Numbered from the stretch's first letter, positions 8,719-18,619 are shown. The stretch: 64,000 nt of DNA from Actinobacteria bacterium 69-20 (GCA_001897425.1 MKSW01000011.1:1-64000); one strand, 5' to 3'. Made by a program: numbers and translations. Notes: generated from the letters alone by a model not told the origin.

Positions 8719-10281
8719 ATGACGATATCCTCGCCCACCGCCGCGGCGGCCGGCGACAAGCTCGACTCGCGGGTGCTGAAGATCGCGGGCGTGTGCGTGA
8801 TCGGCGCGATCATGTCGATCCTCGACGTGACCGTCGTGTCGATCGCGCTGCCGACGTTCATGCACGAGTTCGCCGCGCAATACTCGACGGTCGCGTGGAC
8901 GATGACGGCGTACACGTTGGCGCTGGCCGCGGTGATCCCGGTGACCGGGTGGGCCGCGGATCGGTTCGGCACCAAACGCCTGTACATCGCGGCGCTCATC
9001 CTGTTCACGCTCGGGTCCGCGGCGTGCGCGGGCGCCTGGTCGATCGGCTCGCTGATCTCGTTCCGGGTAATCCAGGGCGTCGGCGGCGGCATGCTCGCCC
9101 CGCTCGGCATGACGATCATGACGCACGCGGCCGGCCCGAAGCGCATCGGTCGCGTGATGGCGGTGCTCGGTGTGCCGATGCTGCTCGGCCCGATCGGCGG
9201 CCCCATCCTGGGTGGCTGGCTGCTCGAGATCGCTTCGTGGCACTGGCTTTTCCTCATCAACGTGCCGATCGGCGCCGTCGCGGTGATCCTCGCGGCCGTG
9301 GTGTTTGAGAAGGACCAGTCCAGCCCGAGCGAGTCCTTCGACTTCCTCGGCATGCTGCTGCTCTCCCCCGGCCTCGCGGCATTCCTCTATGGGGTGGCGT
9401 CGATTCCACGGACGCGCACCGTGGCCTCCGCCGAGGTGCTGATCCCGGCGATCATCGGGCTCGCGCTGATGGCCGCGTTCGTGTGGCATGCGATGCGCAA
9501 GGACCACCCGCTCATCGATCTGCGGCTGTTCAAACACAAGCAACTGTCGGTTGCGGTGATCACGATGTCACTGTTCGCGATCGCGTTCTTCGGGGCGATG
9601 CTGCTCTTCCCGTCATACTTCCTGCAGGTGCGCGGCAAGGCGACACTGTCGACCGGCCTGCTGCTCGCACCGCAGGGGCTCGGCGCGATGCTGTCCATGC
9701 CGGTCGCCGGCAAGCTGACCGACAAGATGGGCCCCGGCAAGTTCGTGCTGTCCGGGATCGTGCTGATCGCACTCGGCATGGGCGTTTTCACGCAGGTCTC
9801 GGCGGACACGTCATATGTGCTGCTGCTCGGCTCGCTGTTCGTGATGGGCCTCGGCATGGGCATGACGATGATGCCGATCATGGCGGCGGCGCTCGGCGCG
9901 CTGACGCACCACGAGGTCGCGCGCGGCACCACGCTGATGAACATCGTGCAGCAGTCCGCGGGCTCCATCGGCACGGCCGTGATGAGCGTGATCCTGACGA
10001 ACGCCACGCTAAGCCGCCCGGCCGCCGCCATGTACTCCGGCGCGCTGCAGCAACCGGGCGTGACGCAGGCGCAGCTGCCGGACGCGGTGCGGGTACCGGG
10101 GCAGGCGGCGCTGGCGGACGCGTTCGGCACGACGTTCTGGGTGGCGCTCGCGCTGATCGTGCTGTGTCTGATTCCGGCGCTGCTGCTGCCGCGCCGCGGC
10201 CCGGAGATCGCGCATGAGGACGAGACGACCGCCGATGACGACGTTCCCGCTCCCGCTCGACTCTCGGAAGCCGAGGCGTAA
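8719..10281 (+). CDS. MFS drug exporter, DHA2 (EmrB/QacA) family
   Basis: The product has 520 residues and about 14 transmembrane segments, the DHA2 architecture. Family motif 'LDVTVVSIALPTF' lies in the first segment and motif A-like 'GWAADRFGTKR' between segments 2 and 3. ATG 8719 has GGGAG at 8706-8710 as ribosome-binding site. Such proteins export hydrophobic compounds by proton antiport; the substrate is not deducible. The C-terminal 40 residues are polar and acidic. The gene is divergent from the two-component operon, with repeat copy B in between. The first codons resemble the dispersed TATGACG motif. Confidence 0.9.
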   Translation: MTISSPTAAAAGDKLDSRVLKIAGVCVIGAIMSILDVTVVSIALPTFMHEFAAQYSTVAWTMTAYTLALAAVIPVTGWAADRFGTKRLYIAALILFTLGSAACAGAWSIGSLISFRVIQGVGGGMLAPLGMTIMTHAAGPKRIGRVMAVLGVPMLLGPIGGPILGGWLLEIASWHWLFLINVPIGAVAVILAAVVFEKDQSSPSESFDFLGMLLLSPGLAAFLYGVASIPRTRTVASAEVLIPAIIGLALMAAFVWHAMRKDHPLIDLRLFKHKQLSVAVITMSLFAIAFFGAMLLFPSYFLQVRGKATLSTGLLLAPQGLGAMLSMPVAGKLTDKMGPGKFVLSGIVLIALGMGVFTQVSADTSYVLLLGSLFVMGLGMGMTMMPIMAAALGALTHHEVARGTTLMNIVQQSAGSIGTAVMSVILTNATLSRPAAAMYSGALQQPGVTQAQLPDAVRVPGQAALADAFGTTFWVALALIVLCLIPALLLPRRGPEIAHEDETTADDDVPAPARLSEAEA

Positions 10282-10405
10282 CTCCGAGGGACTGCGGGGG
10301 GCTCGCCCTTCTCCGATGTAGACGCGAGCCGGCTCTGGCGCTACGGTCCACCGCTGTGTCTGATTTCCGCTAGCAGAGCGCCGTGGCAGCTGGCAGAGTG
10401 GTGGC

Positions 10406-12049
10406 ATGCCACCGGATTTCGAAGCCGCCTACCGGGCGATGAGTACCAGGGACACACGCTTCGACGGGCAGTTCGTCACGGCCGTCCGGACGACCGGTAT
10501 CTACTGCCGCCCCGCGTGTCCCTCGCGAACGCCACACCGGCAGAACGTCACGTTCTACGCGACACCGGCAGCGGCGCAGGCGGCGGGCTACCGGGCGTGC
10601 CGACGGTGCGTGCCGGACGCCGCGCCCGGCTCGCCGGAATGGAACACCCGCGCCGACACGGTCGGTGCGGCGATGCGCCTGATCGGCGACGGCGTCGTCG
10701 ACCGGGAGGGCGTGGCCGGGCTCGCCAGCCGCGTGGGTTACTCGGAGCGGCACCTCACCAGGATGCTCGCCGCCGAACTCGGCGCCGCCCCGTTGGCGCT
10801 CGCTCGCGCGAAGCGGGCCGATACCGCGCGCATCCTGCTCACCCGCACGGCGCTACCGGCGTCGGAGGTCGCCTTCGCGGCCGGCTTCTCGTCGATCCGG
10901 CAGTTCAACGACACGATCCGCGAGGTATACGCGACCACCCCGACGGCACTGCGTGCGCACCGCGCCTTGCCCGAAGCCCCACACGGCACGATCACGCTGC
11001 GGCTCGCCGTACGGCAGCCGTTCGACGGGAGGGCGCTGTTCGGCTTCCTCGCCGCACGCGCGATCCCGGGTGTCGAGCTGGCGCGCGGGCGAAGCTACGC
11101 GCGAACGCTGAGACTGCCGGCGGGACCCGGAACGGTCGTGCTCACCCTGCCCGAGGATCACGCGCGCGACACCGATTCCGGCGGGGCCGCGGTGACGGCG
11201 ACGCTGTCGCTGTCGAACCTCGCCGACCTCGCCCCGGCCGTCGATCGATGCCGCCGGCTGCTCGACGCCGATGCGGACCCGGTCGGCATCGCCGAGGTGC
11301 TGGCGGCGGATACGGCCCTGGCTGCCGCCGTGCGCGCGGCGCCCGGTCTCCGGTTGCCCGGCGCCGTGGACGGTCCGGAGATACTGATCAGAGCACTGGT
11401 GGGCCAACAGGTCTCGGTCGCCGCTGCGCGAACGAAGCTCGCCACGCTCACCGTCCTGGCGAACGAGCGGATCGATCCGGTCCAGGCCGATTCATCGGCG
11501 AACGGCGTCATGGGCGGACCGCTGGCACATGACGGGCCGTACGGCGGACCGGACGACACCGATCCCGCGGCGCTCGCGGCGCAGCTGACCCATCTCTTCC
11601 CGTCGCCCCAGGCGCTGGCCGCACTCGGGCCGGACGCCATCGCCGGGCCGCGCAGCCGGGCGCACACGCTCATCGACACCGCGACCGACATGGCAAGCGG
11701 CACATTGGTTGTCGATTCAGGGCGACGAACGGCCGACCTCGCCGCGGAGCTTGTCGTGCGATCCGGGATCGGCCCGTGGACCGCCGGGTACGTCGCGATG
11801 CGCGTGCTCGGCGACCCGGACGTCCTGCTCACCGGGGACCTGGCCCTGCGGCACGGCGCGGCGGCGCTCGGGTTGCCCGACGACCCCCGCGAACTGACCG
11901 CGCGCGCCGAGCGGTGGCGCCCGTTTCGCTCCTACGCCGGGATGTATCTGTGGCGGAACTGCCCGCCGCCCACGCGCAGCCCACGCACGCCGAGCGCAAG
12001 CATTTCGTCATCCCCGCTCCCCATCCAGAAGGAGGCCAACCGCCCATGA
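10406..12049 (+). CDS. alkA: Ada/AlkA fusion: methylphosphotriester-DNA methyltransferase, AraC regulator and 3-methyladenine glycosylase
   Basis: The product has 547 residues. Residues 1-80 are an Ada N-terminal zinc domain: C34, C38, C65 and C68 have exactly the spacing of E. coli Ada C38/C42/C69/C72, with C34 the expected methyl acceptor. An AraC-type helix-turn-helix domain spans about 85-185. The AlkA N-terminal domain and a helix-hairpin-helix glycosylase with 'GIGPWTAGYVAMR' follow, and the catalytic Asp lies in 'LLTGDLALRHG'. The fusion senses DNA methyl-phosphotriesters, activates transcription and removes alkylated bases. It overlaps ogt by four bases, giving an alkylation-response operon as in M. 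tuberculosis Rv1317c-Rv1316c. The last 35 residues are low-complexity Pro/Ser. Confidence 0.94.
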   Translation: MPPDFEAAYRAMSTRDTRFDGQFVTAVRTTGIYCRPACPSRTPHRQNVTFYATPAAAQAAGYRACRRCVPDAAPGSPEWNTRADTVGAAMRLIGDGVVDREGVAGLASRVGYSERHLTRMLAAELGAAPLALARAKRADTARILLTRTALPASEVAFAAGFSSIRQFNDTIREVYATTPTALRAHRALPEAPHGTITLRLAVRQPFDGRALFGFLAARAIPGVELARGRSYARTLRLPAGPGTVVLTLPEDHARDTDSGGAAVTATLSLSNLADLAPAVDRCRRLLDADADPVGIAEVLAADTALAAAVRAAPGLRLPGAVDGPEILIRALVGQQVSVAAARTKLATLTVLANERIDPVQADSSANGVMGGPLAHDGPYGGPDDTDPAALAAQLTHLFPSPQALAALGPDAIAGPRSRAHTLIDTATDMASGTLVVDSGRRTADLAAELVVRSGIGPWTAGYVAMRVLGDPDVLLTGDLALRHGAAALGLPDDPRELTARAERWRPFRSYAGMYLWRNCPPPTRSPRTPSASISSSPLPIQKEANRP

Positions 12050-12573
12050 CGACATCCACCACCAAAGCCCGTTCCGCGACCATCGATACCCCGATCGGCC
12101 CGTTCACGGTCATCGTCATAATCGATACCGACGGAACCCCAACGGTTCTCGCGTCCGGATGGACGGACTCCACCGGCGAACTGCTACCCCTCATCGCCCC
12201 GGACCTCCGGCCGAGCAAGGTCGAGGCAGTCGATCACATCGACGGCGTCACCGACCGAGTGATCGCCTACCACCGCGGCGACCTGCACGCGATCGACGAC
12301 GTCGCCGTCGCGCAGCACAGCGGCGAGTTCCTCGAGCACGCCTGGGACGTACTGCGCGCGGTGCCCGCCGGAAGCCCCGTCACATATACCGAGTTCGCGG
12401 CGAAGTCCGGGCGGCCGCGAGCCGTCCGCGCAGCCGGATCGGCATGCTCGAAGAACGCGGCAGCGTTGTTCGTGCCCTGCCACCGGGTGGTGCCGTCGAC
12501 CGGCGGGGTCGGCCATTTCCGCTGGGGACCGCCGGTCAAGAATTGGCTCCTGGCGCACGAGGCGTCCAACTGA
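12046..12573 (+). CDS. ogt: O6-alkylguanine-DNA alkyltransferase
   Basis: The product has 175 residues. ATG 12046 overlaps the stop of alkA (ATGA) and has GGAGG at 12031-12035. The active-site motif PCHRV contains C145, which takes the alkyl group from O6-methylguanine in one irreversible step. Helix-turn-helix residues 'TYTEFAAKSGRPRAVRAAGSA' precede it, including the arginine finger region. The protein is cytosolic and acts on DNA directly. Translational coupling to the Ada/AlkA fusion means both repair activities are made together. Confidence 0.95.
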   Translation: MTTSTTKARSATIDTPIGPFTVIVIIDTDGTPTVLASGWTDSTGELLPLIAPDLRPSKVEAVDHIDGVTDRVIAYHRGDLHAIDDVAVAQHSGEFLEHAWDVLRAVPAGSPVTYTEFAAKSGRPRAVRAAGSACSKNAAALFVPCHRVVPSTGGVGHFRWGPPVKNWLLAHEASN

Positions 12574-12675
12574 GTCACGGGACGGCGTGACGGGCACCGC
12601 TACCGCAGCCGGCCGACACGATCAGCGCGCCACGAGCCGCCCGCACCCGCGCCCGCGACCAAGTACCGTGGTGGG

Positions 12676-13116
12676 ATGAGTTCCCCGCAGCACCGTGTGC
12701 GCCCTGCAGATTCGTCGGTCCTGCTCGCCGTGCGTGGTGTGCCGTCCTGGGGCGCGATCCTGATCGCGCTCGTCTTCGGCATCGGCGGCCTCGTCGCCGG
12801 GCATTCCGGCGGCACCTACACGGTCGGCTGGACGTTCGGCGTCGTGTTCGTCGTCGGCATCGTGCTCGCCGTGCTCGCCGTGCGCCGCGGATCGATCTTC
12901 ACCGCCATGGTCCAGGCGCCCATCGTGCTGGCGGTGCTCGAGTTCGGCGCGTTCAAGCTGCTGGCGAGCCAAGGGACGATCTTCACCGCGACGAAGATCG
13001 TGGCGAGCTTCCCCGTTATGGCGGTGGCCACCGGGGCGGCGCTGCTACTCGGCCTGGTGCGGATCATCGCCCAGCCCCTCGGCCGCACCGCCGCCGTGGT
13101 CTACTCCCACGAGTGA
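12676..13116 (+). CDS. Small membrane protein, DUF6542 family
   Basis: The product has 146 residues with four hydrophobic segments, at about 25-45, 48-68, 80-98 and 110-130, and a short polar C-terminus. Sequence and position match the DUF6542 protein Rv1111c, which in related genomes lies between ychF and ispH. The ATG has no clear Shine-Dalgarno sequence, but TACCGT lies six bases upstream, which could be the -10 box of a leaderless transcript. The function of the family is unknown. The neighbouring ispH gene expected here is absent. Confidence 0.72.
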   Translation: MSSPQHRVRPADSSVLLAVRGVPSWGAILIALVFGIGGLVAGHSGGTYTVGWTFGVVFVVGIVLAVLAVRRGSIFTAMVQAPIVLAVLEFGAFKLLASQGTIFTATKIVASFPVMAVATGAALLLGLVRIIAQPLGRTAAVVYSHE

Positions 13117-13194
13117 CCCGGCACGCGCGCGCCGACCCGCACCGCCGGCAGGCCGGGGTGCGCCGCTGTCGGCCCGATACGGCAGGGTAGAACC

Positions 13195-13857
13195 ATGGCT
13201 TCCACGCTCCCGCTCCCGCTCCGCGTCGCCGCCGGCCTGATCGCCGCCGGGCTGGACCATGTGCGCACGCTGCCGCAGGACATCCCCGGCCTGTCCGTGA
13301 CCCTCGCCGGGCGCGCCATGCGGGCGTCGATGCGCGTGCAACAGGAGATCGCCGACCTCGCCAATCGCGGTGACGAGCTGCTAGCGCCGTTCGTCGAACG
13401 GCCGGAGGAGCACCCCGCGTGGGCGCATTTCGACGACGAGCCCGCGGCCGAAGGCCAGGACAGCGTCATATCCGACGTCATATCCGAGAGCGACGCGGAC
13501 GGCGACTCTCGCGGCACCCCCTCCAGCGACAATGCGGATATCAACAGCGAAAGATCCGAGTATGACGATGTTCTCGGGGCGGACCCCGCGTCGGAAACCG
13601 CGGACCCGGCGCCGATTCCGGGGTACGACGAGCTCCGGGTGACCGGGCTGCGTGCGCGCCTGCACGGACTCGACGCCGACACGGTGGCCGCGCTGCTCGA
13701 CTACGAGCAGTCCACGCGGGCGCGGGCGGCGTTCGTGACGCTGCTGGGCAATCGATTGGCAACGATGCGCGCCGCCGGGCGGGATACCGGCGGCGACACG
13801 GCGCGAGGTTCGGGCGGAGGCACCGCGGGGCACACGGCGGGGGGCACCGCCTCGTGA
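13195..13857 (+). CDS. Lipid-droplet-associated protein (Rv1109c-like)
   Basis: The product has 220 residues. The N-terminal 75 residues form a helical, mildly amphipathic segment, '[20 protein letters not shown]' onward, similar to the Rv1109c and Rhodococcus lipid-droplet small protein family that always precedes xseA. A conserved C-terminal helical part covers about 140-190. Between them lies an acidic stretch of about 40 residues rich in Ser/Asp, whose DNA (13464-13577) carries two tandem CGTCATATCCGA units and a TATGACGATGTTCTCGG box, as if an element had inserted in frame. The stop overlaps the xseA start (GTGA). A lipid-surface role is by family only. Confidence 0.68.
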   Translation: MASTLPLPLRVAAGLIAAGLDHVRTLPQDIPGLSVTLAGRAMRASMRVQQEIADLANRGDELLAPFVERPEEHPAWAHFDDEPAAEGQDSVISDVISESDADGDSRGTPSSDNADINSERSEYDDVLGADPASETADPAPIPGYDELRVTGLRARLHGLDADTVAALLDYEQSTRARAAFVTLLGNRLATMRAAGRDTGGDTARGSGGGTAGHTAGGTAS

Positions 13858-15110
13858 CGTCCGTCGACGAGCCGATCACCGCCGCCGACACCACTCGCGA
13901 GCGGCCGTGGCCGGTGCGCACGCTGTCCCGGAAGATGGTCAATTATATCGCGCGCGCGCCGCGGGTCTGGGTCGAGGGGCAGATCGCCCAGCTCAACGCG
14001 CGATCGGCCGGCGGCATGGTGTTCCTGACCCTGCGGGACCCGTCGGCCGACGTGTCGCTCCAGGTCACCGCGTTCCGGTCCACCTTCGCCGGGCTACCAC
14101 GACCGCCGCGGGAGGGCGACCGCGTCGTGGTGCATGGTGCCTTCGACTTTTACGCCGCGCGCGGAACGTTGAGCTTCCGCGTCGACGAGGTCCATCCGGT
14201 CGGCATCGGCGAGCTGCTGGCCCGCCTGGAGCGCCTGCGGCAGCTACTCGCGGCCGAGGGGCTGACGGCGCCGGAGCGCAAGAAGCCGCTCCCGTTCCTG
14301 CCCCGGACGGTCGGGTTGATCACCGGACGCGCCAGCGCCGCCGAATCCGACGTGCTGACCAACGCCCGACTGCGCTGGCCGGCCGTTGCCTTCCGCGTCG
14401 AGAACCCGGCCGTGCAGGGCACATCCGCCGTTCCGCAGATCCTGGATGCGCTGCAACTGCTCGACGCCGATCCCGAGGTGGACGTGATCGTGCTGGCCCG
14501 TGGCGGCGGCAGCATGGAAGACCTGCTGCCGTTCTCGGACGAGGCCCTGTGCCGCGCCGTCGCGGCCTGCCGGACACCGGTGGTCTCCGCCATCGGGCAC
14601 GAACCCGATCACCCGATCGTCGACGACGTGGCGGATGTACGCTGCTCCACCCCGACGGACGCGGGCAAACGCGTGGTACCGGACGCCGCCGCCGAACTCC
14701 GCCTCGTGCAGCTGGCGCGGCACCGGGTGCGGCGCGCACTGGCCGGGTGGGTGGACACCGAATCCGCGCGCCTGGCGCGGTTCACGTCGGCCGCGGTGCT
14801 GGCGGATCCGCTCGGCCCGCTGGATCGTCGCGCCGAGCTCGTCACGCAGCTCCGCGGCCGAAACATGGTCGCGCTCGCCGCCCTGCTGGACGCGGCCGAC
14901 GCCGTTCTCGGCAGGCGGCGTGCCCAGCTGGCGGCTCTCGGTCCCGCGGCTACGCTCGCGCGGGGCTATGCCGTGGTGCAGGTCGCCGGCGCCGTGTTGC
15001 GCAGCATCGCCGACGCGCCCGAGGGCACCCGCCTTCGCGTCCGCGTCGCGGACGGCGCGATCAGGGCCACATCGCACGGACCGGAACGGGAAGGGCAACC
15101 CATCGTATGA
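13854..15110 (+). CDS. xseA: Exodeoxyribonuclease VII large subunit
   Basis: The product has 418 residues and starts at GTG 13854, overlapping the previous stop. An N-terminal OB-fold (about 20-110, '[20 protein letters not shown]') is followed by the catalytic domain with the conserved '[15 protein letters not shown]', '[17 protein letters not shown]' and '[23 protein letters not shown]' motifs. With XseB it forms the nuclease that degrades single-stranded DNA to oligonucleotides in both directions. The coiled-coil region is shorter than in E. coli (about 450 residues), as is usual in actinobacteria. It is coupled to xseB through ATGA at 15107-15110. Confidence 0.96.
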   Translation: MTSVDEPITAADTTRERPWPVRTLSRKMVNYIARAPRVWVEGQIAQLNARSAGGMVFLTLRDPSADVSLQVTAFRSTFAGLPRPPREGDRVVVHGAFDFYAARGTLSFRVDEVHPVGIGELLARLERLRQLLAAEGLTAPERKKPLPFLPRTVGLITGRASAAESDVLTNARLRWPAVAFRVENPAVQGTSAVPQILDALQLLDADPEVDVIVLARGGGSMEDLLPFSDEALCRAVAACRTPVVSAIGHEPDHPIVDDVADVRCSTPTDAGKRVVPDAAAELRLVQLARHRVRRALAGWVDTESARLARFTSAAVLADPLGPLDRRAELVTQLRGRNMVALAALLDAADAVLGRRRAQLAALGPAATLARGYAVVQVAGAVLRSIADAPEGTRLRVRVADGAIRATSHGPEREGQPIV

Positions 15111-15397
15111 CGCCAAAATCGACGAAACCCCCCACCGCGCAGCCGAAGTCTCTGCCCGACAACTACGAGGCCGCCCGCGACGAACTCGCCGCGGTCGTCG
15201 AACGGCTGGAAGCCGGCGGACTCAGCCTGGACGAATCGCTCACGCTGTGGGAACGCGGCCAGGCACTCGCCGCCGCCTGCGAGACGTTCCTCGCCGGCGC
15301 CCGCAAACGCGTCGACGCAGCCTTGTCTGGGGAGACAGCCGGCGACACAGCCGCCGAGCCCGCCGAGGCAGCATCCGACGACCCAGGGGCCGCGTAG
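15107..15397 (+). CDS. xseB: Exodeoxyribonuclease VII small subunit
   Basis: The product has 96 residues. The core '[32 protein letters not shown]' type helices at 20-75 are diagnostic of XseB, and an acidic Ala/Glu-rich tail of about 25 residues is added. ATG 15107 overlaps the xseA stop by four bases. Several XseB chains bind each XseA chain. The following gene is convergent, and only 52 bp separate the two stop codons. Confidence 0.94.
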   Translation: MTPKSTKPPTAQPKSLPDNYEAARDELAAVVERLEAGGLSLDESLTLWERGQALAAACETFLAGARKRVDAALSGETAGDTAAEPAEAASDDPGAA

Positions 15398-15449
15398 CCG
15401 CGCCTGCGGAAGCAGCCAGTCGGTCGCGTTGATCAGCCGGCTGTAATGA

Positions 15450-16025
15450 TCAGCCGGAGACTGCCGTCGCGAGCGCGCGGAAATCCTGTTCGGGGGCATC
15501 GCCCGTGATCAGATAGGTCGTCATACCCGATGATTCGAACCGCACCCACGCGACCTCGCTGCGCACGCCTGTCGTGACGTGCCACACCACGCCGCCCACA
15601 TCGACCGTCCCGGTGAGGGTCCGCGCCTGGCCGAACTCGTTGCGCAGCACCTGATCCACGTCGCCGGCCGCCTCGGTCAGCCCGATGAAGTGCTGCCCCG
15701 GGGTCACCCACCCGCCGCGCACGGCCGCCAGCGAGCCGACCTGCGCGACGCCGTCGTTGGCCACGGCCGGGTCGCTCACCGAGAAGGAGTTCGGGTGCCA
15801 CGCCGCGGGGACATCGCGCGGCACCGTGATCGGGAACGACATCGTCGCCTTCGCGTGCTGGAACCCGCCGATCACATCGGCCGTGGGCGTCGGTCCGGGG
15901 GCAGGCCTGGCTCCTGGGGTGAAGCTCACCTGGCTGCCGTAGAGCGCGATCAGGCCGACCACGAGCAGCACGACCGCCACGGTGATGGCCATGTCCCTGG
16001 TGCCCATGCTGCGCCTGCCCGCCAC
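15450..16025 (-). CDS. DUF4245 membrane-anchored extracellular protein (Rv1100-like)
   Basis: The product has 191 residues. GTG 16025 is chosen because GGAGG stands 8 bases before it; a later in-frame ATG eleven residues downstream is an alternative. One transmembrane helix lies at about residues 18-38, followed by a Pro-rich linker and an extracytoplasmic domain of about 140 residues with 'FPITVPRDVPAAWHPNS', typical of DUF4245. Its function is unknown. In related genomes it sits beside glpX and fum; here glpX is missing and a block of about 7 kb separates it from fum. Confidence 0.85.
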   Translation of the reverse strand: MAGRRSMGTRDMAITVAVVLLVVGLIALYGSQVSFTPGARPAPGPTPTADVIGGFQHAKATMSFPITVPRDVPAAWHPNSFSVSDPAVANDGVAQVGSLAAVRGGWVTPGQHFIGLTEAAGDVDQVLRNEFGQARTLTGTVDVGGVVWHVTTGVRSEVAWVRFESSGMTTYLITGDAPEQDFRALATAVSG

Positions 16026-16099
16026 GGCCCCATCCTCCCATGCCGCCGGTTGATCACGTGCCGGCTCGATCGGGCGGTGCCCGCAAACCGCCGCTGCTC

Positions 16100-18001
16100 T
16101 CACCCCGGGGCGCGCGTCGAACCCGCGGCCACCTGGTCCGCGAACTGCGTGTGGTACAGCTCGCCGTACAGCCCACCCTCGGCGAGCAACCGCTCGTGCG
16201 TGCCGCGCTGCACGATCCGCCCCGCGTCAAGCACCAGGATCTGGTCGGCCTGGCGGATCGTCGAGAGCCGGTGCGCGATCACCAGCGACGTGCGGCCCGC
16301 GAGCGCCGTGGCGAACGCCTGCTGCACGGCGGCCTCCGCCTCAGAGTCGAGATGGGCCGTCGCCTCGTCGAGCACCACCACGCGCGGGGCCTTCAGCAGC
16401 AGGCGGGCGATCGCCAAGCGCTGCTTCTCGCCGCCGGAGAGCCGGTAGCCGCGGTCGCCGACCAGCGTGTCCAGCCCGTCCGGCAGCAGGTGGATCAGGT
16501 CCGCGATCTGCGCCTGTTCCACCGCCGCCCACAGTTGGTCCTCCGTCGCGTCGGGCTTCGCGTAGACCAGGTTCGCGCGGATCGTGTCGTGGAACAGGTG
16601 CGCGTCCTGCGTCACGTACCCGACGGTGGCGCGGATCGACTCGAACGTGGCATCGCGCACGTCCGTTCCGGCCAGCCGGATCGTGCCCGATCGCACGTCA
16701 TAGAGGCGGCTGACGAGCTGGCTGATGGTCGTCTTGCCGCCGCCGGACGGGCCCACCAACGCGACCAGCGTGCCCGGATCCGCAACAAACGTGACGTCGT
16801 GCAGCACGGCCGCGCTGGGCGTCGCGTCCAGCACGGCCACCGATTCCAGCGACGCGAGCGAGACCTCCTGGGCCGTCGGGTAGGAGAAGTCGACGTGGTC
16901 GAACTCGATGGACGCCGCGCCGCCGGGAAGCGGTGTGGCGCCGGGCTTCTCGGCGACGATCGACTTCAGGTCCAGCACCTCGAAGACCCGGTCGAAGGAC
17001 ACCAGCGCCGTCATCACGTCGACGTTAACGTTGGACAGCGACGTGAGCGGACCGTACAGCTGCGTCAACAACGCGGCGAGCGCCACCACCGTGCCCACGT
17101 CGAGCCGTCCGTGCACCGCCTGCACGCCGCCCCACCCGTACACCAACGCCGTTGCGAGCGACGCCACGAGCATCAGCGCGGCGAAGAACACCCGCCCGTA
17201 CATTGCGGTGCGCACGCCGATATCCCGCACCCGCGCGGCCTTGCCGGCGAACGACGCATCCTCCTCCACGGGCCGACCGAAGATCTTCACCAGCAGCGCC
17301 CCGGCCACGTTGAACCGTTCCGTCATCATCGAGTTCATGGCGGCGCCGAGGTTGTAGCTCTCCCGCGTGATCGTCGCGAGCTTCCGGCCGATCCGCCGCG
17401 CCGGCAGCAGGAACAGCGGCAGCATCACCAGCGCGACCAGCGTGATCTGCCAGGACAGCGTGAACATCGCGGCGAGCGTGAGGGTGAGCGTGAACACGCT
17501 GCCGACGATGCTGGTGAGCGTCGAGGTGAAAACCTGTTGCGCGCCGAGCACGTCGTTGTTCAGGCGGCTGACCAGCGCGCCGGTCTGCGTGCGGGTGAAG
17601 AACGGGATGGGCATCCGCTGGATGTGCGCGAACACCTTCGAGCGCATGTCGAAGATCAGGCCCTCACCGACGCGCGCGGAGCAGTACCGCTCCCCCAGCG
17701 ACAGCGCCGCGTCGATCACGGCGAGCCCGGCGACCACCAGCGCCAGCGTGACGACCACCGATGCCGCGTGCCGCAGGATGCCGTCGTTGATGACCGCCCG
17801 GTACAGCAGCGGGTTCACGACGCCGATCACCGAGTCCACGGCGAGTAGCGCGAGCAGCAGTCCGATCAGCCGCCGGTACGGACGCGCGAACGAGAAGATC
17901 CGTCGCACAGTGCCTTTCGGCAGCTTCTGGGCCGTCACCGACCGGTCCTGCGCGAAAGACCGCATGGAATGCCACGTGCCCAGGCCCGCTCGTGTCGTCA
18001 T
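16100..18001 (-). CDS. ABC transporter, fused permease and ATP-binding protein (exporter type)
   Basis: The product has 633 residues, a half-transporter that must dimerise. Six transmembrane helices fill about 45-330. The nucleotide-binding domain has Walker A GPSGGGKT (418-425), signature LSGGEKQ (521-527), Walker B VVVLDEATAHLD (541-552) and an H-loop in 'VIAHRLST'. ATG 18001 follows GAGGAGG by six bases. Members are often annotated as multidrug or lipid exporters; the substrate is not visible. An insertion of about 20 residues precedes the nucleotide-binding domain ('SLASLESVAVLDATPS'). The start lies 35 bp from a TATGACGATGTTCTCGG box (18036-18052) in its upstream region. Confidence 0.93.
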   Translation of the reverse strand: MTTRAGLGTWHSMRSFAQDRSVTAQKLPKGTVRRIFSFARPYRRLIGLLLALLAVDSVIGVVNPLLYRAVINDGILRHAASVVVTLALVVAGLAVIDAALSLGERYCSARVGEGLIFDMRSKVFAHIQRMPIPFFTRTQTGALVSRLNNDVLGAQQVFTSTLTSIVGSVFTLTLTLAAMFTLSWQITLVALVMLPLFLLPARRIGRKLATITRESYNLGAAMNSMMTERFNVAGALLVKIFGRPVEEDASFAGKAARVRDIGVRTAMYGRVFFAALMLVASLATALVYGWGGVQAVHGRLDVGTVVALAALLTQLYGPLTSLSNVNVDVMTALVSFDRVFEVLDLKSIVAEKPGATPLPGGAASIEFDHVDFSYPTAQEVSLASLESVAVLDATPSAAVLHDVTFVADPGTLVALVGPSGGGKTTISQLVSRLYDVRSGTIRLAGTDVRDATFESIRATVGYVTQDAHLFHDTIRANLVYAKPDATEDQLWAAVEQAQIADLIHLLPDGLDTLVGDRGYRLSGGEKQRLAIARLLLKAPRVVVLDEATAHLDSEAEAAVQQAFATALAGRTSLVIAHRLSTIRQADQILVLDAGRIVQRGTHERLLAEGGLYGELYHTQFADQVAAGSTRAPG

Positions 18002-18316
18002 CGCCGGCCTCCTCTCGACCTGCTCATTGTCCGGGTATGACGATGTTCTCGGCTGCACCCAGTCTGGTCCGCCGTGCGGTGTGGGGCCGGTCCGGGCCAG
18101 GAGCGCCCGAGGCGGACGCTGACGACCTTGGTGTGCGCGGTCGACTGTCAACTCCAGAATGACGACGAGTTTGTGAGTTCCGGCCCAATCGGCGCACGTC
18201 ACGGCACCACTGCCTGCAGTTCTTCCGGCTCGGCAAGGCAACGCCCGCCTTCAAGGGAGCATTTGTCGGTTTCTGGGGCACCTGTGATTGCCGTATCGTC
18301 ATCCGGGCGGCGCGAG
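18002..18316. other. Gene-poor stretch holding the upstream region of the ABC exporter and a dispersed motif
   Basis: No convincing gene is visible in this 315-bp stretch. It carries the exporter ribosome-binding site on the minus strand and TATGACGATGTTCTCGG at 18036-18052, identical to 13561-13577. From about 18130 rightwards base composition becomes less GC-rich than in the flanks, marking the edge of the patch that runs to about 19370. Confidence 0.5.
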
Positions 18317-18619
18317 ATGCTGCACTTTGCCACGCAGGTCGCAGCAGCACTGGCCGCTGCGAGCGCCATCGTGGCGATACTGCTGCGCACGTCAGCCGGT
18401 CTCAAACTCCGAGATGTCCGTGATCGATACTTGATGCTAGAGCCGGAGCTGACCAAGCAGCGCATGCTAGACACGCATATCCACCTCTACGAACGAGACG
18501 ACAGACGGTTGGCCCGGAAGGCTTGCTGGATGAAAATCTCCGTCTGGTTCATCGCACTTGCCATAGCCTTGCTGGTGGCAGGCAACGTAACGAGCTACGC
18601 GATCGGAGAGACACCATGA
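18317..18619 (+). CDS. Small protein with two membrane helices, unknown
   Basis: From ATG 18317 the product has 100 residues; GTG 18281 is an equally possible start. One hydrophobic helix lies at residues 5-25 and another at about 76-95. Between them is a charged, helical cytoplasmic-type segment with 'LRDVRDRYLMLEPELTKQRM'. I recognise no family. The stop overlaps the start of the next small gene (ATGA, 18616-18619), so the two are coupled. The lower GC content than the surroundings suggests acquisition by transfer. Confidence 0.5.
   Translation: MLHFATQVAAALAAASAIVAILLRTSAGLKLRDVRDRYLMLEPELTKQRMLDTHIHLYERDDRRLARKACWMKISVWFIALAIALLVAGNVTSYAIGETP

Noticed and set aside
16040..17848. Open plus-strand frame of about 600 codons antisense to the ABC exporter
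   Set aside because: Its residues are an Arg/Gly/His-rich pattern typical of antisense frames in high-GC genes; the minus strand encodes a complete ABC half-transporter.
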